A stretch of 64,000 nt of DNA from positions 124,001 through 188,000 of the forward strand of contig NZ_PNYA01000011.1 in NCBI RefSeq assembly GCF_002879885.1, in the 5' to 3' direction. This DNA is from Trinickia dabaoshanensis. Lineage in GTDB: Bacteria > Pseudomonadota > Gammaproteobacteria > Burkholderiales > Burkholderiaceae. A model generated the notes under the pieces. That model worked only from the letters and a program-made list of their open reading frames with translations, did no database searches and was not told the origin of the DNA. The position numbers were made by a program, and so were the translations under genes. Every line of letters starts with the position of its first letter. Positions within the stretch are counted from its first letter, which is position 1. Of this stretch, positions 16,603 through 26,454 are shown piece after piece.

Positions 16603-19600
16603 ATGAAACGCATGTTGTTCAACGCGACGCAGCAGGAAGAGCTGCGCGTCGCCATCGTCGATGGGCAAAAACTCATCGACATCGACATCGAAACCGCCGG
16701 CCGCGAACAGCGCAAAGGCAACATCTACAAGGGGATCGTGACGCGCATCGAGCCGTCGCTCGAGGCGTGTTTCGTCAACTACGGCGAAGACCGCCACGGC
16801 TTCTTGCCGTTCAAAGAAGTCGCCCGCCAGTACTTCAAGGAAGGCGTCGACATGCGCTCCGCGCGCATTCAAGACGCCTTGCGCGAAGGGCAGGAACTCA
16901 TCGTTCAGGTTGAAAAGGAAGAGCGCGGCAACAAAGGCGCGGCCCTGACGACGTTCATCTCGCTTGCCGGCCGCTACCTCGTTTTGATGCCGAACAACCC
17001 GCGCGGCGGCGGCGTGTCGCGCCGGATCGAAGGCGACGATCGCCAAGAGCTGCGCGAAACGATGTCGCAGCTGCAACTGCCCGACGGCATGAGCATCATC
17101 GCGCGCACGGCCGGCATCGGCCGCAGCGCCGAAGAGTTGCAGTGGGATTTGAACTACCTGATGCAACTGTGGCGCGCGATCGAGGCCGCCTCGCAAAGCG
17201 GCCAAAGCGGCCAGCCGATGCTGATCTATCTGGAATCGAGCCTCGTGATCCGTGCGATCCGCGACTACTTCCAGCCCGATATCGGTGAAATTCTCATCGA
17301 CACCACGGAAATCTATGACCAGGCGCGCGCCTTCATGGATATCGTGATGCCCGACAACGTCGGCAAGGTGAAGCGCTACCACGACGACGTGCCCCTCTTT
17401 TCGCGCTTCCAGATCGAGCACCAGATCGAGACGGCGTATTCGCGCACGGTGCCGCTGCCTTCGGGCGGCGCGATCGTGATCGATCACACGGAAGCGCTCG
17501 TCGCCATCGACGTGAACTCGGCACGCGCCACGAAGGGCGCCGACATCGAGGAAACGGCCACGCGCACGAACCTCGAAGCGGCCGACGAAGTGGCCCGCCA
17601 ACTGCGCTTGCGCGACCTCGGCGGCCTGATCGTGATCGATTTCATCGACATGGAGTCGGCCAAGAGCCAGCGCGAAGTCGAACAGCGCCTGAAAGACGCG
17701 CTCAAGCATGACCGCGCCCGCGTGCAGATGGGCAAGATCTCGCGCTTCGGCCTGATGGAGCTCTCGCGACAGCGCCTGCGCCCCGCCCTGTCCGAAGGCA
17801 GCCACGTCACCTGCCCGCGCTGCAACGGCACCGGCCACATTCGCGATACGGAATCGTCCGCTCTGCAAGTGCTGCGGATCATTCAAGAAGAAGCGATGAA
17901 GGAAAACACCGCGGCGATCCATTGCCAGGTGCCCGTCGAAGTCACGGCCTTCTTGCTCAACGAAAAGCGCCAGGAAATCAACAAGATCGAGTCGCGCTTC
18001 AAAGTGGGCGTCGTCCTCATTCCGAACAAGCATCTCGATACGCCGCACTACAAGCTCGAGCGTCTGCGCCACGACGATGTGCGCCTCGACGAGCCGCGCG
18101 CCTCCTGGAAGATGGCCGAGGAAGCAGCTCGCGAACTCGAATCGGAAACGGCCTACAGCAAGCGCAGCGAAGAAGTGAAACCGAAGCAGGAAGCGGCGGT
18201 GAAAGGCATCACGCCCGAGCGGCCGGCGCCTAGCGCACCAGTCCGCGTGCAACCGGCGGCCGCGCCGGCCGCGGTCGAAGCGCGCACCGGCGGGTTCTTC
18301 GGCTGGATCAAGAGCCTGTTCGGCGGTCAACCGCAAACCCCGGCGCCCGCGCCCGAACCCGCTCAACCGGTACGCCCGGCACGCGGCGAACGCACGGAAC
18401 GCGGCGGCGATCGCAACAACCGCAACCGCCGCGGTGCAGGTGGCCGCGACGGCGCGGCCCGTACCGAATCGGCCGTCGGCGGCCGTACCGGCCAGCAACC
18501 GTCGCAACGTCCGGCGCGCGAACAGCGTGAGCCGCGTGAAGGCCGCGAAGGACGCGGCGAGGCGCGCGAGCGTGGTCAAGAGCGCAACGAGGCGGCCGAA
18601 AACGCCCCCCGCGGCGAACGGCGTGAACGCGGCGAGCGCGCGGAGCGTGGCGAACGCGTCGAGCGCGTGGAGCGTGGTGAGCGTCAAGAACGTGCGGAAC
18701 GCGGCGAGCGCCAAGAGCGCGGCGAGCGTCAGGAACGTGCGGAACGCGGTGAACGCGCCGAGCGTGGTGAGCGCCAAGAGCGCGGCGAACGCCGCAAGCC
18801 GCAACCCGAGGTGACCGCGGCGGAAGCCAACGCGCGCGCGGAAGCACAAGCGGCGGAAGGCGCCGTGGCAGTCGGCGTCCCCACGCCGGAACTCGAAGGC
18901 GCGGCGCGAGACGGTGAAGAACGCCGCCGTCGCCGCCGTGGCCGTCGCGGCGGCCGTCGCGAGCGCGAGGAAGAAGGCGTGAACGCGACGCTGGCAGCCG
19001 ATGTGGCCGAAGCCGAGGGCGCCGCGGCCGCCGTGCCGCCGCAAGCGGCGACGAGCGAAGCGCAGCCGCATAGCGCCCAAACCGCCGAAACCGCCGCAGC
19101 TGTGCCTACCGAGACTCACTTCGAAGCACGAGTATCGTCGCCGGCCGAGCAAGCGGTGGCGACGCCCGTGCCGACCCGCGAGCCGATCGCCGCACCGCTG
19201 CCCGAAACCCCGGTCGTCGAGGCGCCGGTTGTCGAAGCGCCCGTCGTCGCGGCCGCGCCGGCACCGAGCGAGTCCATCGGCGCACCGGCAGAACTGCCGA
19301 AGGCTGTCGAAGCGGCGCCCGCTGCACCCGCGCCGGTTGCAGCGGAGCCCGAATCGGCCATCGCCCGGATCGTGGAAGCCGCGCCGGCGCCGGAACCCGT
19401 CGTTCAAGCTTCGCCGGACGTCGCAGCCGAGCCGGTGGCGAGTGCGGCGTTCGCGCCCGTCGAGGCCGCCAGCGCCGTAACGGAACTCGTGCAGCGCCCC
19501 GCGGCAGTCGAAGCCGTGGCAACGCCGAGCCCGCGCACCAACGGTCTGGCCGCCGCCGACCTGCGTCCGATGCTCGAATCGGCCGGTTTGGTGTGGGTCA

Positions 19601-19743
19601 ATACCGACGCGGCGAAACTGCGCGCGGCACAGGAAGCGGCTGCGCAAGCACCGGCGCCGCAGCGTGTGACTCGCGAACGCAAGGCGCTGCCGCCTGCCGA
19701 TTCGACCCCGATGCAGCAGGTCGAAACGCGTAAGGACGCCTAA
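16603..19743 (+). CDS. rne: Ribonuclease E
   Basis: Endoribonuclease for mRNA decay and rRNA/tRNA processing. 1046 residues from the ATG at 16603 ([20 protein letters not shown]); an upstream in-frame start would add nine residues. The N-terminal catalytic half has the S1 domain (about residues 35-120), the DNase I-like site with metal-binding Asp in [18 protein letters not shown] (about 303) and [10 protein letters not shown] (about 346), and the Zn-link [10 protein letters not shown] (about 404). The C-terminal half is disordered: [11 protein letters not shown] amphipathic segment (about residue 566, likely membrane targeting), an Arg/Glu-rich repeat tract (about 675-730), [13 protein letters not shown], then a long Ala/Pro/Val region for partner proteins. 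A terminator follows the stop. Confidence 0.98.
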   Translation: MKRMLFNATQQEELRVAIVDGQKLIDIDIETAGREQRKGNIYKGIVTRIEPSLEACFVNYGEDRHGFLPFKEVARQYFKEGVDMRSARIQDALREGQELIVQVEKEERGNKGAALTTFISLAGRYLVLMPNNPRGGGVSRRIEGDDRQELRETMSQLQLPDGMSIIARTAGIGRSAEELQWDLNYLMQLWRAIEAASQSGQSGQPMLIYLESSLVIRAIRDYFQPDIGEILIDTTEIYDQARAFMDIVMPDNVGKVKRYHDDVPLFSRFQIEHQIETAYSRTVPLPSGGAIVIDHTEALVAIDVNSARATKGADIEETATRTNLEAADEVARQLRLRDLGGLIVIDFIDMESAKSQREVEQRLKDALKHDRARVQMGKISRFGLMELSRQRLRPALSEGSHVTCPRCNGTGHIRDTESSALQVLRIIQEEAMKENTAAIHCQVPVEVTAFLLNEKRQEINKIESRFKVGVVLIPNKHLDTPHYKLERLRHDDVRLDEPRASWKMAEEAARELESETAYSKRSEEVKPKQEAAVKGITPERPAPSAPVRVQPAAAPAAVEARTGGFFGWIKSLFGGQPQTPAPAPEPAQPVRPARGERTERGGDRNNRNRRGAGGRDGAARTESAVGGRTGQQPSQRPAREQREPREGREGRGEARERGQERNEAAENAPRGERRERGERAERGERVERVERGERQERAERGERQERGERQERAERGERAERGERQERGERRKPQPEVTAAEANARAEAQAAEGAVAVGVPTPELEGAARDGEERRRRRRGRRGGRREREEEGVNATLAADVAEAEGAAAAVPPQAATSEAQPHSAQTAETAAAVPTETHFEARVSSPAEQAVATPVPTREPIAAPLPETPVVEAPVVEAPVVAAAPAPSESIGAPAELPKAVEAAPAAPAPVAAEPESAIARIVEAAPAPEPVVQASPDVAAEPVASAAFAPVEAASAVTELVQRPAAVEAVATPSPRTNGLAAADLRPMLESAGLVWVNTDAAKLRAAQEAAAQAPAPQRVTRERKALPPADSTPMQQVETRKDA
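18613..18797. repeat. GER/QER/AER-type tandem repeats inside rne
   Basis: Degenerate 9- to 12-bp units encode many copies of (R)GERxER with x = A, Q or V. The charged, low-complexity tract forms part of the arginine-rich RNA-binding scaffold of RNase E. Copy number is likely to vary between strains (inference). Confidence 0.8.
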
Positions 19744-19790
19744 GTCCATACTCGCAGCCAAGGGCGCGCCCGCGCCCGGCCGCGTGACGA

Positions 19791-19818
19791 GCCCGCCTGA
19801 CACGGCGGGCTTTTTTTT
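19791..19818 (+). terminator. Rho-independent terminator after rne
   Basis: GCCCGCC and GGCGGGC arms with a TGACAC loop are followed by eight T residues, 48 bp after the rne stop. It isolates rne from moaA. Confidence 0.92.
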
Positions 19819-19936
19819 CGTCAGACCGTTGACGCACATCACATGGTGGGCCGTTATCCGTATCGTCGCGGGGGCCATGACCGCCCCGGGCGCGGCGTTC
19901 GGCTAGAATGGGCATCTGCTCGCTTTTCGTCTCATC

Positions 19937-21040
19937 ATGTCCCGTCGCATTATTCCCGTCGCCGACGTCAGCGCGATCCCGAGTGTCGCCGGCGAGCCGC
20001 TCGCCGCGCGCGGGATGCTAGCCGACACGCTCTCGCGGCCGCTGCGCGACCTGCGTATTTCCGTCACCGATCGCTGCAACTTCCGGTGCGTCTACTGCAT
20101 GCCGCGGGCCGTATTCGGCAACGACTATCCGTTCCTACCGCATAGTGCGCTGCTGACGTTCGAGGAAATCGAGCGGCTGGCGCGCGTGTTCGTCGCGCAC
20201 GGTGTCGATAAGATCCGGCTGACGGGCGGCGAACCGTTGCTTCGCAAGAACATCGAATGGCTCATCGAAAGGCTTGCCGCCTTGACCACGCCCGACGGAC
20301 GGCCCCTCGATCTCACACTGACCACGAACGGTTCGCTGCTCGCGCGTAAGGCGCGCGCGTTGAAAGAGGCGGGATTGACGCGCGTCACCGTCAGCCTCGA
20401 CGCGCTCGACGATGCCCTGTTCAAACGCATGAACGACGCCGATTTCGCGCCGAGCGCCGTGCTCGACGGCATCGCGGCCGCGCAAGCCGCCGGGCTCGCG
20501 CCGATCAAGGTCAACATGGTCGTCAAGCGCGGGACGAACGACGGCGAGATCTTGCCGATGGCTCGGCACTTCAAGGGCTCCGGCGCGGTGCTGCGCTTCA
20601 TCGAATACATGGACGTCGGCACCTCGAACGGGTGGAACATGACGGAGGTGCTGCCCTCCGCCGACGTCGTCGCCCGTATCGCGGAACATTTCCCGCTCGT
20701 GCCGCTGGAAGCGCATACGCCCTCCGAAACGGCGCAGCGCTGGGGCTACGCGGACGGCAGCGGTGAAATCGGTGTCATCTCCAGCGTCACGCGCGCATTT
20801 TGCGGCACGTGCACCCGCGCGCGGCTATCGACGGAAGGCAAGCTCTATCTGTGTCTGTTTGCCTCCGGGGGCCACGACCTGCGCGCGCTCGTGCGAGGCG
20901 GCGCAAGCGACGAGGAGATCGGCACCGCGATCGGCCGAATCTGGCAGGCGCGCGACGATCGCTATTCGCAGTTGCGCGGCAACGCCGCCCCGGCGCCCGC
21001 TAACCAAGCGCGCGTCGAAATGTCGTATATCGGCGGCTGA
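19937..21040 (+). CDS. moaA: GTP 3',8-cyclase MoaA
   Basis: Radical SAM enzyme for the first step of molybdenum cofactor synthesis. 367 residues. The SAM cluster motif [11 protein letters not shown] (C-x3-C-x2-C) is near residue 50, and the C-terminal cluster ligands are in [21 protein letters not shown] (about residue 290). The GTP-binding part ends with the Gly-Gly tail typical of MoaA (SYIGG). The N-terminus is about 30 residues longer than in E. coli, as in many beta-proteobacteria. A TAGAAT hexamer (19904-19909) 27 bp upstream is a possible -10. First of three Moco genes. Confidence 0.97.
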   Translation: MSRRIIPVADVSAIPSVAGEPLAARGMLADTLSRPLRDLRISVTDRCNFRCVYCMPRAVFGNDYPFLPHSALLTFEEIERLARVFVAHGVDKIRLTGGEPLLRKNIEWLIERLAALTTPDGRPLDLTLTTNGSLLARKARALKEAGLTRVTVSLDALDDALFKRMNDADFAPSAVLDGIAAAQAAGLAPIKVNMVVKRGTNDGEILPMARHFKGSGAVLRFIEYMDVGTSNGWNMTEVLPSADVVARIAEHFPLVPLEAHTPSETAQRWGYADGSGEIGVISSVTRAFCGTCTRARLSTEGKLYLCLFASGGHDLRALVRGGASDEEIGTAIGRIWQARDDRYSQLRGNAAPAPANQARVEMSYIGG

Positions 21041-21055
21041 TACCGAACCGTCAAG

Positions 21056-21721
21056 ATGGATCCCCTCGCTCGCAAGCGCATCACCGGCCTCGTCCTCGCC
21101 GGCGGCCGCGGCACCCGAATGGGCGGGCTCGACAAGGGCCTGCAATTGCTCGCGGGCGTTCCGCTGGCGGCGCACGTCGTCGAACGTATCGCTCCACAAG
21201 CCGATGCGCTGCTGATCAGCGCGAATCGCCATCTCGACGACTACGCTCGTTTAGGGGCGCCGCACGGTGCCCGCGTCATTACGGACGCATCGGCCGACTT
21301 TCCCGGGCCGCTGGCCGGTCTGCTTGCGGGGCTCAGAGCCTGCTCGACCGAGCTGCTGCTTTGCGCGCCCTGCGATACGCCTTGCTTGCCGTCGGATCTC
21401 GCCGCGCGGCTACTGGCCGCACTGGACGCCGAGCAGGCCGACGTCGCCGTGGCCGGAACCGCCGACGGCGCGGGGCACATCGAACTGCATCCCGTCATCG
21501 CCCTCGTACGCAGAGCGCTTGCCGACGATCTCGCCGCCTACCTGAACGCCGGCGAGCGCAAGGTGCGTACGTGGTACGGACGCCACAAGCAGGTCGAAGT
21601 GCCCTTTCGCGACGAGGGCGCGTTTTACAATGCCAACTCTTTGCATGAGCTCGCCGATCTCGCACGAACGATCGAGGCTCGCCCCGGGCACGATAGGCAC
21701 GACGGGCACCCCGGGCAATAG
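21056..21721 (+). CDS. mobA: Molybdenum cofactor guanylyltransferase MobA
   Basis: Attaches GMP to molybdopterin to form the bis-MGD cofactor. 221 residues. The nucleotide-binding loop is GLVLAGGRGTRMGGLDKGLQ at residues 11-30. Further signatures are DASADFPGPLAGLLAGL, APCDTPCLPSDLAARL (about residue 105) and ELHPVIALVRRAL. The C-terminal 15 residues (RPGHDRHDGHPGQ) are a low-complexity His/Gly tail. It begins 15 bp after moaA and is followed 43 bp later by moeA, so the three are probably one operon. Confidence 0.95.
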   Translation: MDPLARKRITGLVLAGGRGTRMGGLDKGLQLLAGVPLAAHVVERIAPQADALLISANRHLDDYARLGAPHGARVITDASADFPGPLAGLLAGLRACSTELLLCAPCDTPCLPSDLAARLLAALDAEQADVAVAGTADGAGHIELHPVIALVRRALADDLAAYLNAGERKVRTWYGRHKQVEVPFRDEGAFYNANSLHELADLARTIEARPGHDRHDGHPGQ

Positions 21722-21764
21722 GCCCACGCGCCGTGCGCGGCCATCGCCCCGCGCCCCCTCTTCG

Positions 21765-23057
21765 ATGACGACTCCCAACGACAAATCCGGCTCATCTTCC
21801 TCGGCGACGGCGAACCCGCTGCCGGTCGATACGGCACGCGCCCTCATCCGCGCCGCGGTAACGCCCATCGAAGCGACCGAGCGAGTCGCGCTGCGCGCGG
21901 CACTGAACCGGGTGTTGGCTCGAGACATCGTGTCGCCCATCGATGTGCCGGCGCACGATAACGCCGCGATGGACGGCTACGCGTTCGACGGCGCCGCGCT
22001 CTCGGCCGGCGCGCCTTTGACGCTCGTCGTCGCCGGCGAAGCGCGTGCCGGCCATCCGTTCGACCGAAGCTGCGGTTCGCGCGAATGCGTCCGGATCATG
22101 ACGGGGGCGCCGATGCCCCCCGGCTGCGATACGGTCGTACCTCAAGAATTCGTGACCCGAACCGGCTCGAACGTCGTGTTCGACCCGCAAACCCTCGCCC
22201 CGGGCGCGAATCGCCGCCGCGCCGGCGAAGATCTCGCACGCGGACGGGCCGCGCTCAAAGCCGGCCGCATCGTGCGCCCCGCCGACCTGGGTCTGCTCGC
22301 TTCGCTCGGCGTGGCCGAGGTGGCCGTGCGCCGGCGCGTGCGCGTCGCGTTTTTCTCGACCGGCGACGAACTGCGTTCGGTCGGCGAGCCGCTCGAGACA
22401 GGCTGCGTCTACGACAGCAATCGCTATACGCTGCATGCGATGCTTGCGCGCCTGAATATCGATGCGCTCGATCTCGGTGTCGTACGCGACGAGCCCGATG
22501 CGATCGAGGCCGCGTTGCACGCCGCGGCCAAGAGCGCCGACGTCGTGTTGACCTCCGGCGGCGTCTCGGTGGGCGATGCCGACTTCACCGCGCGCATGAC
22601 GGCCACGCTCGGCGACGTCGCATTTTGGCAACTCGCCATGCGGCCCGGCCGGCCGTTCGCCTTCGGCCGGCTGTGGCCCGACGGGCGCGGCGCGGGCGGC
22701 AGCAGCGCGCTGTTCTTCGGATTGCCCGGCAACCCGGTGGCCGTGATGGTCTCGTTCTACCAACTCGTGCGCGACGCGCTCGTCGCAATGTCGGGCGCGA
22801 TCGCCCCAGGCCCGCTACAATTTGCCGCCGCGAGCGGCGTACCGATCAAAAAGCGGCCCGGACGCACGGAATTTTTGCGAGGCATCGCCACGCGCGACGC
22901 GGCCGGATGCTGGAGCGTGACGCCCACGCACTCACAGGGCTCGGGCGTGCTCAGCTCGATGAGCGAGGCGAACTGCTTCATCGTACTGACTCACGCGCAA
23001 GGCGACGTGTCGGCAGGCGAAAGCGTCGACATCATGCCCTTCGAAGGGCTCATTTGA
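21765..23057 (+). CDS. moeA: Molybdopterin molybdenumtransferase MoeA
   Basis: Inserts molybdate into adenylylated molybdopterin. 430 residues from the ATG at 21765 (MTTPNDKSGSSSSATAN); an earlier in-frame start overlapping mobA gives a non-homologous extension. Motifs: IDVPAHDNAAMDGYAFDG (about residue 66), RIMTGAPMPPGCDTVVPQE (about 112), ARRAGEDLARG-like region, FFSTGDELRSVGEPLETGCV (about 197), TSGGVSVGDADFT (about 265) and FGLPGNPVAVMVSFYQLV (about 317). Domain order is complete. Confidence 0.96.
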   Translation: MTTPNDKSGSSSSATANPLPVDTARALIRAAVTPIEATERVALRAALNRVLARDIVSPIDVPAHDNAAMDGYAFDGAALSAGAPLTLVVAGEARAGHPFDRSCGSRECVRIMTGAPMPPGCDTVVPQEFVTRTGSNVVFDPQTLAPGANRRRAGEDLARGRAALKAGRIVRPADLGLLASLGVAEVAVRRRVRVAFFSTGDELRSVGEPLETGCVYDSNRYTLHAMLARLNIDALDLGVVRDEPDAIEAALHAAAKSADVVLTSGGVSVGDADFTARMTATLGDVAFWQLAMRPGRPFAFGRLWPDGRGAGGSSALFFGLPGNPVAVMVSFYQLVRDALVAMSGAIAPGPLQFAAASGVPIKKRPGRTEFLRGIATRDAAGCWSVTPTHSQGSGVLSSMSEANCFIVLTHAQGDVSAGESVDIMPFEGLI

Positions 23058-23121
23058 GCCGCGCGCAACACCGCGGCCGATTTACCGGATAGCACACCGT
23101 CTCTCAACGAGGCTTGGACCC

Positions 23122-23400
23122 ATGAAAAAACAAATCCTTTCGATCGCGCCGGGACAGACCGCGAAGGCGCTCATCCTCGTCTACGTGATTTTCAGTACGC
23201 CGATCGTCTTGCTCGGTACGCTGGTCGCTTATTTCCGCCAAGGATCGGCCGAGACGGGAACGATCTTTTTCAGCGCCGTGCTGCTCAATGCGATTCTCGG
23301 CTTCGTGCTGCTCTGGATCGCTTGCCATGTCTACAACTGGGTGGCGCAGCGCTTCGGCGGCATCGAGATCGTCTTGTCCGACGTTCCCGAAGAGGCCTAA
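23122..23400 (+). CDS. Conserved small two-helix membrane protein, unknown function
   Basis: 92 residues, MKKQILSIAPGQTAKALILV at the start. Two membrane segments are visible (ALILVYVIFSTPIVLLGTLVAYF, about 16-38, and FFSAVLLNAILGFVLLWIACHVY, about 49-71). A short C-terminal tail IEIVLSDVPEEA follows. I do not recognise a characterised family. It starts 64 bp after moeA and ends 3 bp before a GNAT gene, so it is likely cotranscribed with one or both. Confidence 0.8.
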   Translation: MKKQILSIAPGQTAKALILVYVIFSTPIVLLGTLVAYFRQGSAETGTIFFSAVLLNAILGFVLLWIACHVYNWVAQRFGGIEIVLSDVPEEA

Positions 23401-23403
23401 GAA

Positions 23404-23886
23404 ATGGCCGACCTCATTCGCGAAGCCACGCCGCTCGACGTGACCGGCATGCTCGGTTTGATGCGCGAACTCGCCGAATTCGAAAAGCTCACGCATCTGT
23501 TCGTGGCGACCGAGGAGACGCTCGGCGAGGCACTGTTCGGGCCGCATCCGGCCGCCGAAGCGCTCGTGGCCGAGCGCGAAGGCAAGATCGTCGGCTATGC
23601 GCTGTTCTTCCAAAACTTCTCGACGTTCTTGGGCCGGCGCGGCCTGTATTTGGAAGACCTCTACGTGCAGCCCACGCTGCGCGGCGGTGGACTCGGCACC
23701 GCGCTGTTGCGGCGCGTCGCCGCGATCGCCGTCGAACGCCAATGCGGGCGTTTCGAGTGGTCGGTCCTCGACTGGAATCAGAGCGCCATCGATTTCTACA
23801 CGAAGATGGGCGCCACCGTCATGCCCGACTGGCGCATCGTGCGCGTGACCGACGACGCGTTGAACCGGCTCGCCTCCGCAGCCTGA
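23404..23886 (+). CDS. GNAT-family N-acetyltransferase
   Basis: 160 residues. The acetyl-CoA binding motif A is clear: LEDLYVQPTLRGGGLGTALLR (V-x-x-x-x-R-G-x-G-x-G/A pattern, about residues 78-100), preceded by GKIVGYALFFQNFSTFLGRRG. The C-terminal motif DWNQSAIDFYTKMGATVMPDW is typical of the spermidine/diamine acetyltransferase-like subgroup. The substrate cannot be read from sequence. It starts 3 bp after the small membrane protein gene. Confidence 0.92.
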   Translation: MADLIREATPLDVTGMLGLMRELAEFEKLTHLFVATEETLGEALFGPHPAAEALVAEREGKIVGYALFFQNFSTFLGRRGLYLEDLYVQPTLRGGGLGTALLRRVAAIAVERQCGRFEWSVLDWNQSAIDFYTKMGATVMPDWRIVRVTDDALNRLASAA

Positions 23887-23959
23887 ACGCGCCGCCCGAG
23901 CGGCGCAAGCGCGCGGGCGGGTGCGAGCCCCGCCACGGACGCGTTCCGGCAAGCGCCGT

Positions 23960-25450
23960 TTAGACTTCGGGCTCGTTCACGCCCGCATAGGCATCGCCGA
24001 GCAACCCTTCCGTTTGGTCGCCCGGCAGCGCCTCCACTTCCCTCAGCTTCGTGTTCATGACGCGCGTACGCCGTTCGGCGGCCTCGATCGAACGCGTCAC
24101 CGTTTCGAGCTGCGACTTCGTCTTGGCCAGCACGTCGCCGAATTTGCCGAATTCGGTCTTCACGGCGCCGAGTACCTGCCATACCTCGCTCGAGCGCTTT
24201 TCGATCGCCAGCGTACGAAAGCCCATCTGCAAACTGTTCAACAATGCCGTCAGCGTCGTAGGGCCCGCGATCGTGACGCGATAGTCGCGCTGCAACTGGT
24301 CGGTGAGCCCGGGGCGGCGCAATACCTCGGCATAGAGCCCCTCGGTCGGCAAGAACAACAGCGCGAAATCCGTCGTGTGCGGCGGCGCGACGTACTTTTC
24401 GGCGATGGTACGCGCCTCGCCGCGCACACGCGCCTCCAGGGATCGCGAAGCTTCCTCGACAGCGACCGGATCGCCGCGCTCCTGCGCATCGATCAGGCGC
24501 TCGTAGTCCTCACGCGGAAATTTCGCATCGATCGGCAGCCATACGGGCGTCGCCACGCCCTGCCCGCCGTTTCCTTCGATCCTGCCCGGCAACTTGATGG
24601 CAAATTCGACCCGTTCGTTGCTCTTCGGTACCGTCGCCACGTTCTTCGCGTACTGCTCAGGCGTCAGGATCTGCTCGAGCAAGGCCTCGAGTTGCACTTC
24701 GCCCCACGTCCCGCGCGTCTTCACATTCGTGAGCACCTTCTTCAGATCGCCCACCCCCGCCGCCAACGATTGCATTTCGCCGAGGCCGCGATGCACCTGC
24801 TCGAGCCGATCCGAGACGAGCTTGAACGATTCGCCGAGGCGTTGCTCGAGCGTCGCATGCAGCTTTTCGTCGACCGTGCGGCGCATCTCCTCGAGCTTCG
24901 TCGCGTTGTTCGCTTCGATATCCTTGAGCCTCGCTTCGAGCGTCGCGCGCACCTCGGCAAAGCGCCGGTCGTTCGCCTCGACGAGCTGCGCGAGTTGCTG
25001 CGCGAGCGTGTCGCCGAACCGCTTGAGCGCCGACGCTTGTTCGTCGCGCGATTCGTGCGCGTGCCGCTGCAAGCTGTCGCGCATGGCGTCCAACTGCGTC
25101 GCGTTCGTTTCGGTCAGTTGCGCGAGGCGCTTGGCGAAACCGTCGATCTGCTGATTTTGGACGGTCGCGACACTCGTCAGTTGCGCGGCAAGCGTCTGCT
25201 GGAATTGCGCGAAACCGCCGCCTAGCTCGGCACGAGACAGGCGCGACGTTTCGGCGAGCTCACCTCGCAATTCCCGTTCGAGCCGCTCGTACGCGCGGGC
25301 CTGCGTCTCGCCGGCCGTTTCGATGCATTGACCGAGTTCGGCGAACGCCGCCCGATCGTTCGCGCGGCTCGCGCTCTTGATCGCCCACGCGAGGGCGATG
25401 GCCAAGAGCACGACGGCGCAGGCCAGCGCCACCAAAAGAATCGTCGTCAT
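23960..25450 (-). CDS. rmuC: DNA recombination protein RmuC
   Basis: 496 residues. RmuC family proteins limit recombination at inverted repeats in E. coli. One N-terminal membrane anchor (ILLVALACAVVLLAIALAWAIKS, residues 3-25) is followed by a coiled-coil rod (about 30-210) and the RmuC nuclease-fold domain: VGDLKKVLTNVKTRGTWGEV (about 225), LPIDAKFPREDYERLIDA, PPHTTDFALLFLPTEGLYAEV (about 365) and ITIAGPTTLTALLNSL-like motif. Its GTG/ATG start overlaps the stop of the dehydrogenase gene by 4 bp in the opposite sense of order: the dehydrogenase follows it, starting elsewhere; here rmuC begins at 25450 and the dehydrogenase stop is at 25447-25449. Confidence 0.95.
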   Translation of the reverse strand: MTTILLVALACAVVLLAIALAWAIKSASRANDRAAFAELGQCIETAGETQARAYERLERELRGELAETSRLSRAELGGGFAQFQQTLAAQLTSVATVQNQQIDGFAKRLAQLTETNATQLDAMRDSLQRHAHESRDEQASALKRFGDTLAQQLAQLVEANDRRFAEVRATLEARLKDIEANNATKLEEMRRTVDEKLHATLEQRLGESFKLVSDRLEQVHRGLGEMQSLAAGVGDLKKVLTNVKTRGTWGEVQLEALLEQILTPEQYAKNVATVPKSNERVEFAIKLPGRIEGNGGQGVATPVWLPIDAKFPREDYERLIDAQERGDPVAVEEASRSLEARVRGEARTIAEKYVAPPHTTDFALLFLPTEGLYAEVLRRPGLTDQLQRDYRVTIAGPTTLTALLNSLQMGFRTLAIEKRSSEVWQVLGAVKTEFGKFGDVLAKTKSQLETVTRSIEAAERRTRVMNTKLREVEALPGDQTEGLLGDAYAGVNEPEV

Positions 25451-26436
25451 GAACGCGTGCGTCCTAATACTTCGGGGTTGATCGGATTGGGCGGCCGACC
25501 CGCGCGCGGCCCCATCCCCAGCGCGGCGATGAGATTGTCCGCCGCGAGATTGGCCATTGCCCGGCGCGTGGCTTCGGTGGCGCTGGCGATATGCGGCGTG
25601 AGCACCACGCTGGGCGCGCTCAGTAGCCGCGGATTCACGTTCGGCTCCCCTTCGAACACGTCCAGCCCCGCGCTCGCGATGCGCCGCTCGTGCAGCGCGT
25701 CCGCCAGCGCGGCATCGTCGACGATACCGCCGCGCGCGATATTCGTGAGTGTGGCGCTCGGCTTCATCAACGCGAGTTCGGGGGCGCCGATCGTGTGATG
25801 GCTCTGTGCGCTGTACGGCACCACGAGCACGACGTGATCGGCTTGGCGCAGCAAGTCGTGTTTCGATAGATATTCGGCCGCGAGCTCAGTCTCGATCTGC
25901 GGCGCGACGCGCGAACGGTTGTGGTACACGACGCGCATGGAAAAACCGCGCGCGCGGCGCGCAAGCGCCTGGCCGATCCGCCCCATGCCGATAATGCCGA
26001 GCGTCGAGCCGTAAATGTCCGTGCCGAGAAAACCGTCGTAGCGCCAAGCGCCCCACTTGCCCGCGCGCAGCCAATGCTCGCTCTCGGTCACGCGCCGCGC
26101 CGCCGCCATCATCAACGCCCAACCGAAATCGGCTGTGGCCTCGTTCAGTACGTCCGGCGTGTTCGTCGCGATCACGTTTGCGGCATTGAACGCGTCGATG
26201 TCGAAATTGTTGTATCCCACCGCCATGTTCGCGACCGCGCGCAGACGCGGGGCCGCCGCGAAGATCGCGGCGCCGATCGGATCGCCCGCGGTCAATGCGC
26301 CGTCCTTATCGGCGAGCCGGCGCGCCAGCTCGTCCGGCGCAAGCGCGGGCCCGTCGTTCCAATCGACGTCGAAATGCTGCCTCAAGCGCTCGACGACGTC
26401 GGGAAAGATGGGGCGCGCGACCAGAATCTTTTGCAT
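25447..26436 (-). CDS. D-isomer specific 2-hydroxyacid dehydrogenase (GhrB-like)
   Basis: NAD(P)H-dependent reductase, likely of glyoxylate/hydroxypyruvate or 2-ketogluconate. 329 residues. The Rossmann motif is LGIIGMGRIGQALARRA (about residue 157). The catalytic residues are in place: Arg in NIARGGIVDDAALADAL (about 240), Glu in GLDVFEGEPNVNP (about 268) and His in VVLTPHIASATEATRRAM (about 287). The N-terminal substrate domain contains VANMAVGYNNFDIDAF. Its stop overlaps the rmuC start (4 bp), and it begins 18 bp after the transporter gene, so these form one transcription unit. Confidence 0.93.
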   Translation of the reverse strand: MQKILVARPIFPDVVERLRQHFDVDWNDGPALAPDELARRLADKDGALTAGDPIGAAIFAAAPRLRAVANMAVGYNNFDIDAFNAANVIATNTPDVLNEATADFGWALMMAAARRVTESEHWLRAGKWGAWRYDGFLGTDIYGSTLGIIGMGRIGQALARRARGFSMRVVYHNRSRVAPQIETELAAEYLSKHDLLRQADHVVLVVPYSAQSHHTIGAPELALMKPSATLTNIARGGIVDDAALADALHERRIASAGLDVFEGEPNVNPRLLSAPSVVLTPHIASATEATRRAMANLAADNLIAALGMGPRAGRPPNPINPEVLGRTRS

Positions 26437-26454
26437 CTATCTCTCCATCCGAAA

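Noticed and set aside
16600-19878. A very long minus-strand frame of 1092 codons opposite rne
   Set aside because: It mirrors the rne coding sequence in a GC-rich gene, has Arg/Ala/Phe-biased composition, and has no recognisable domain. The plus strand encodes a clear RNase E.
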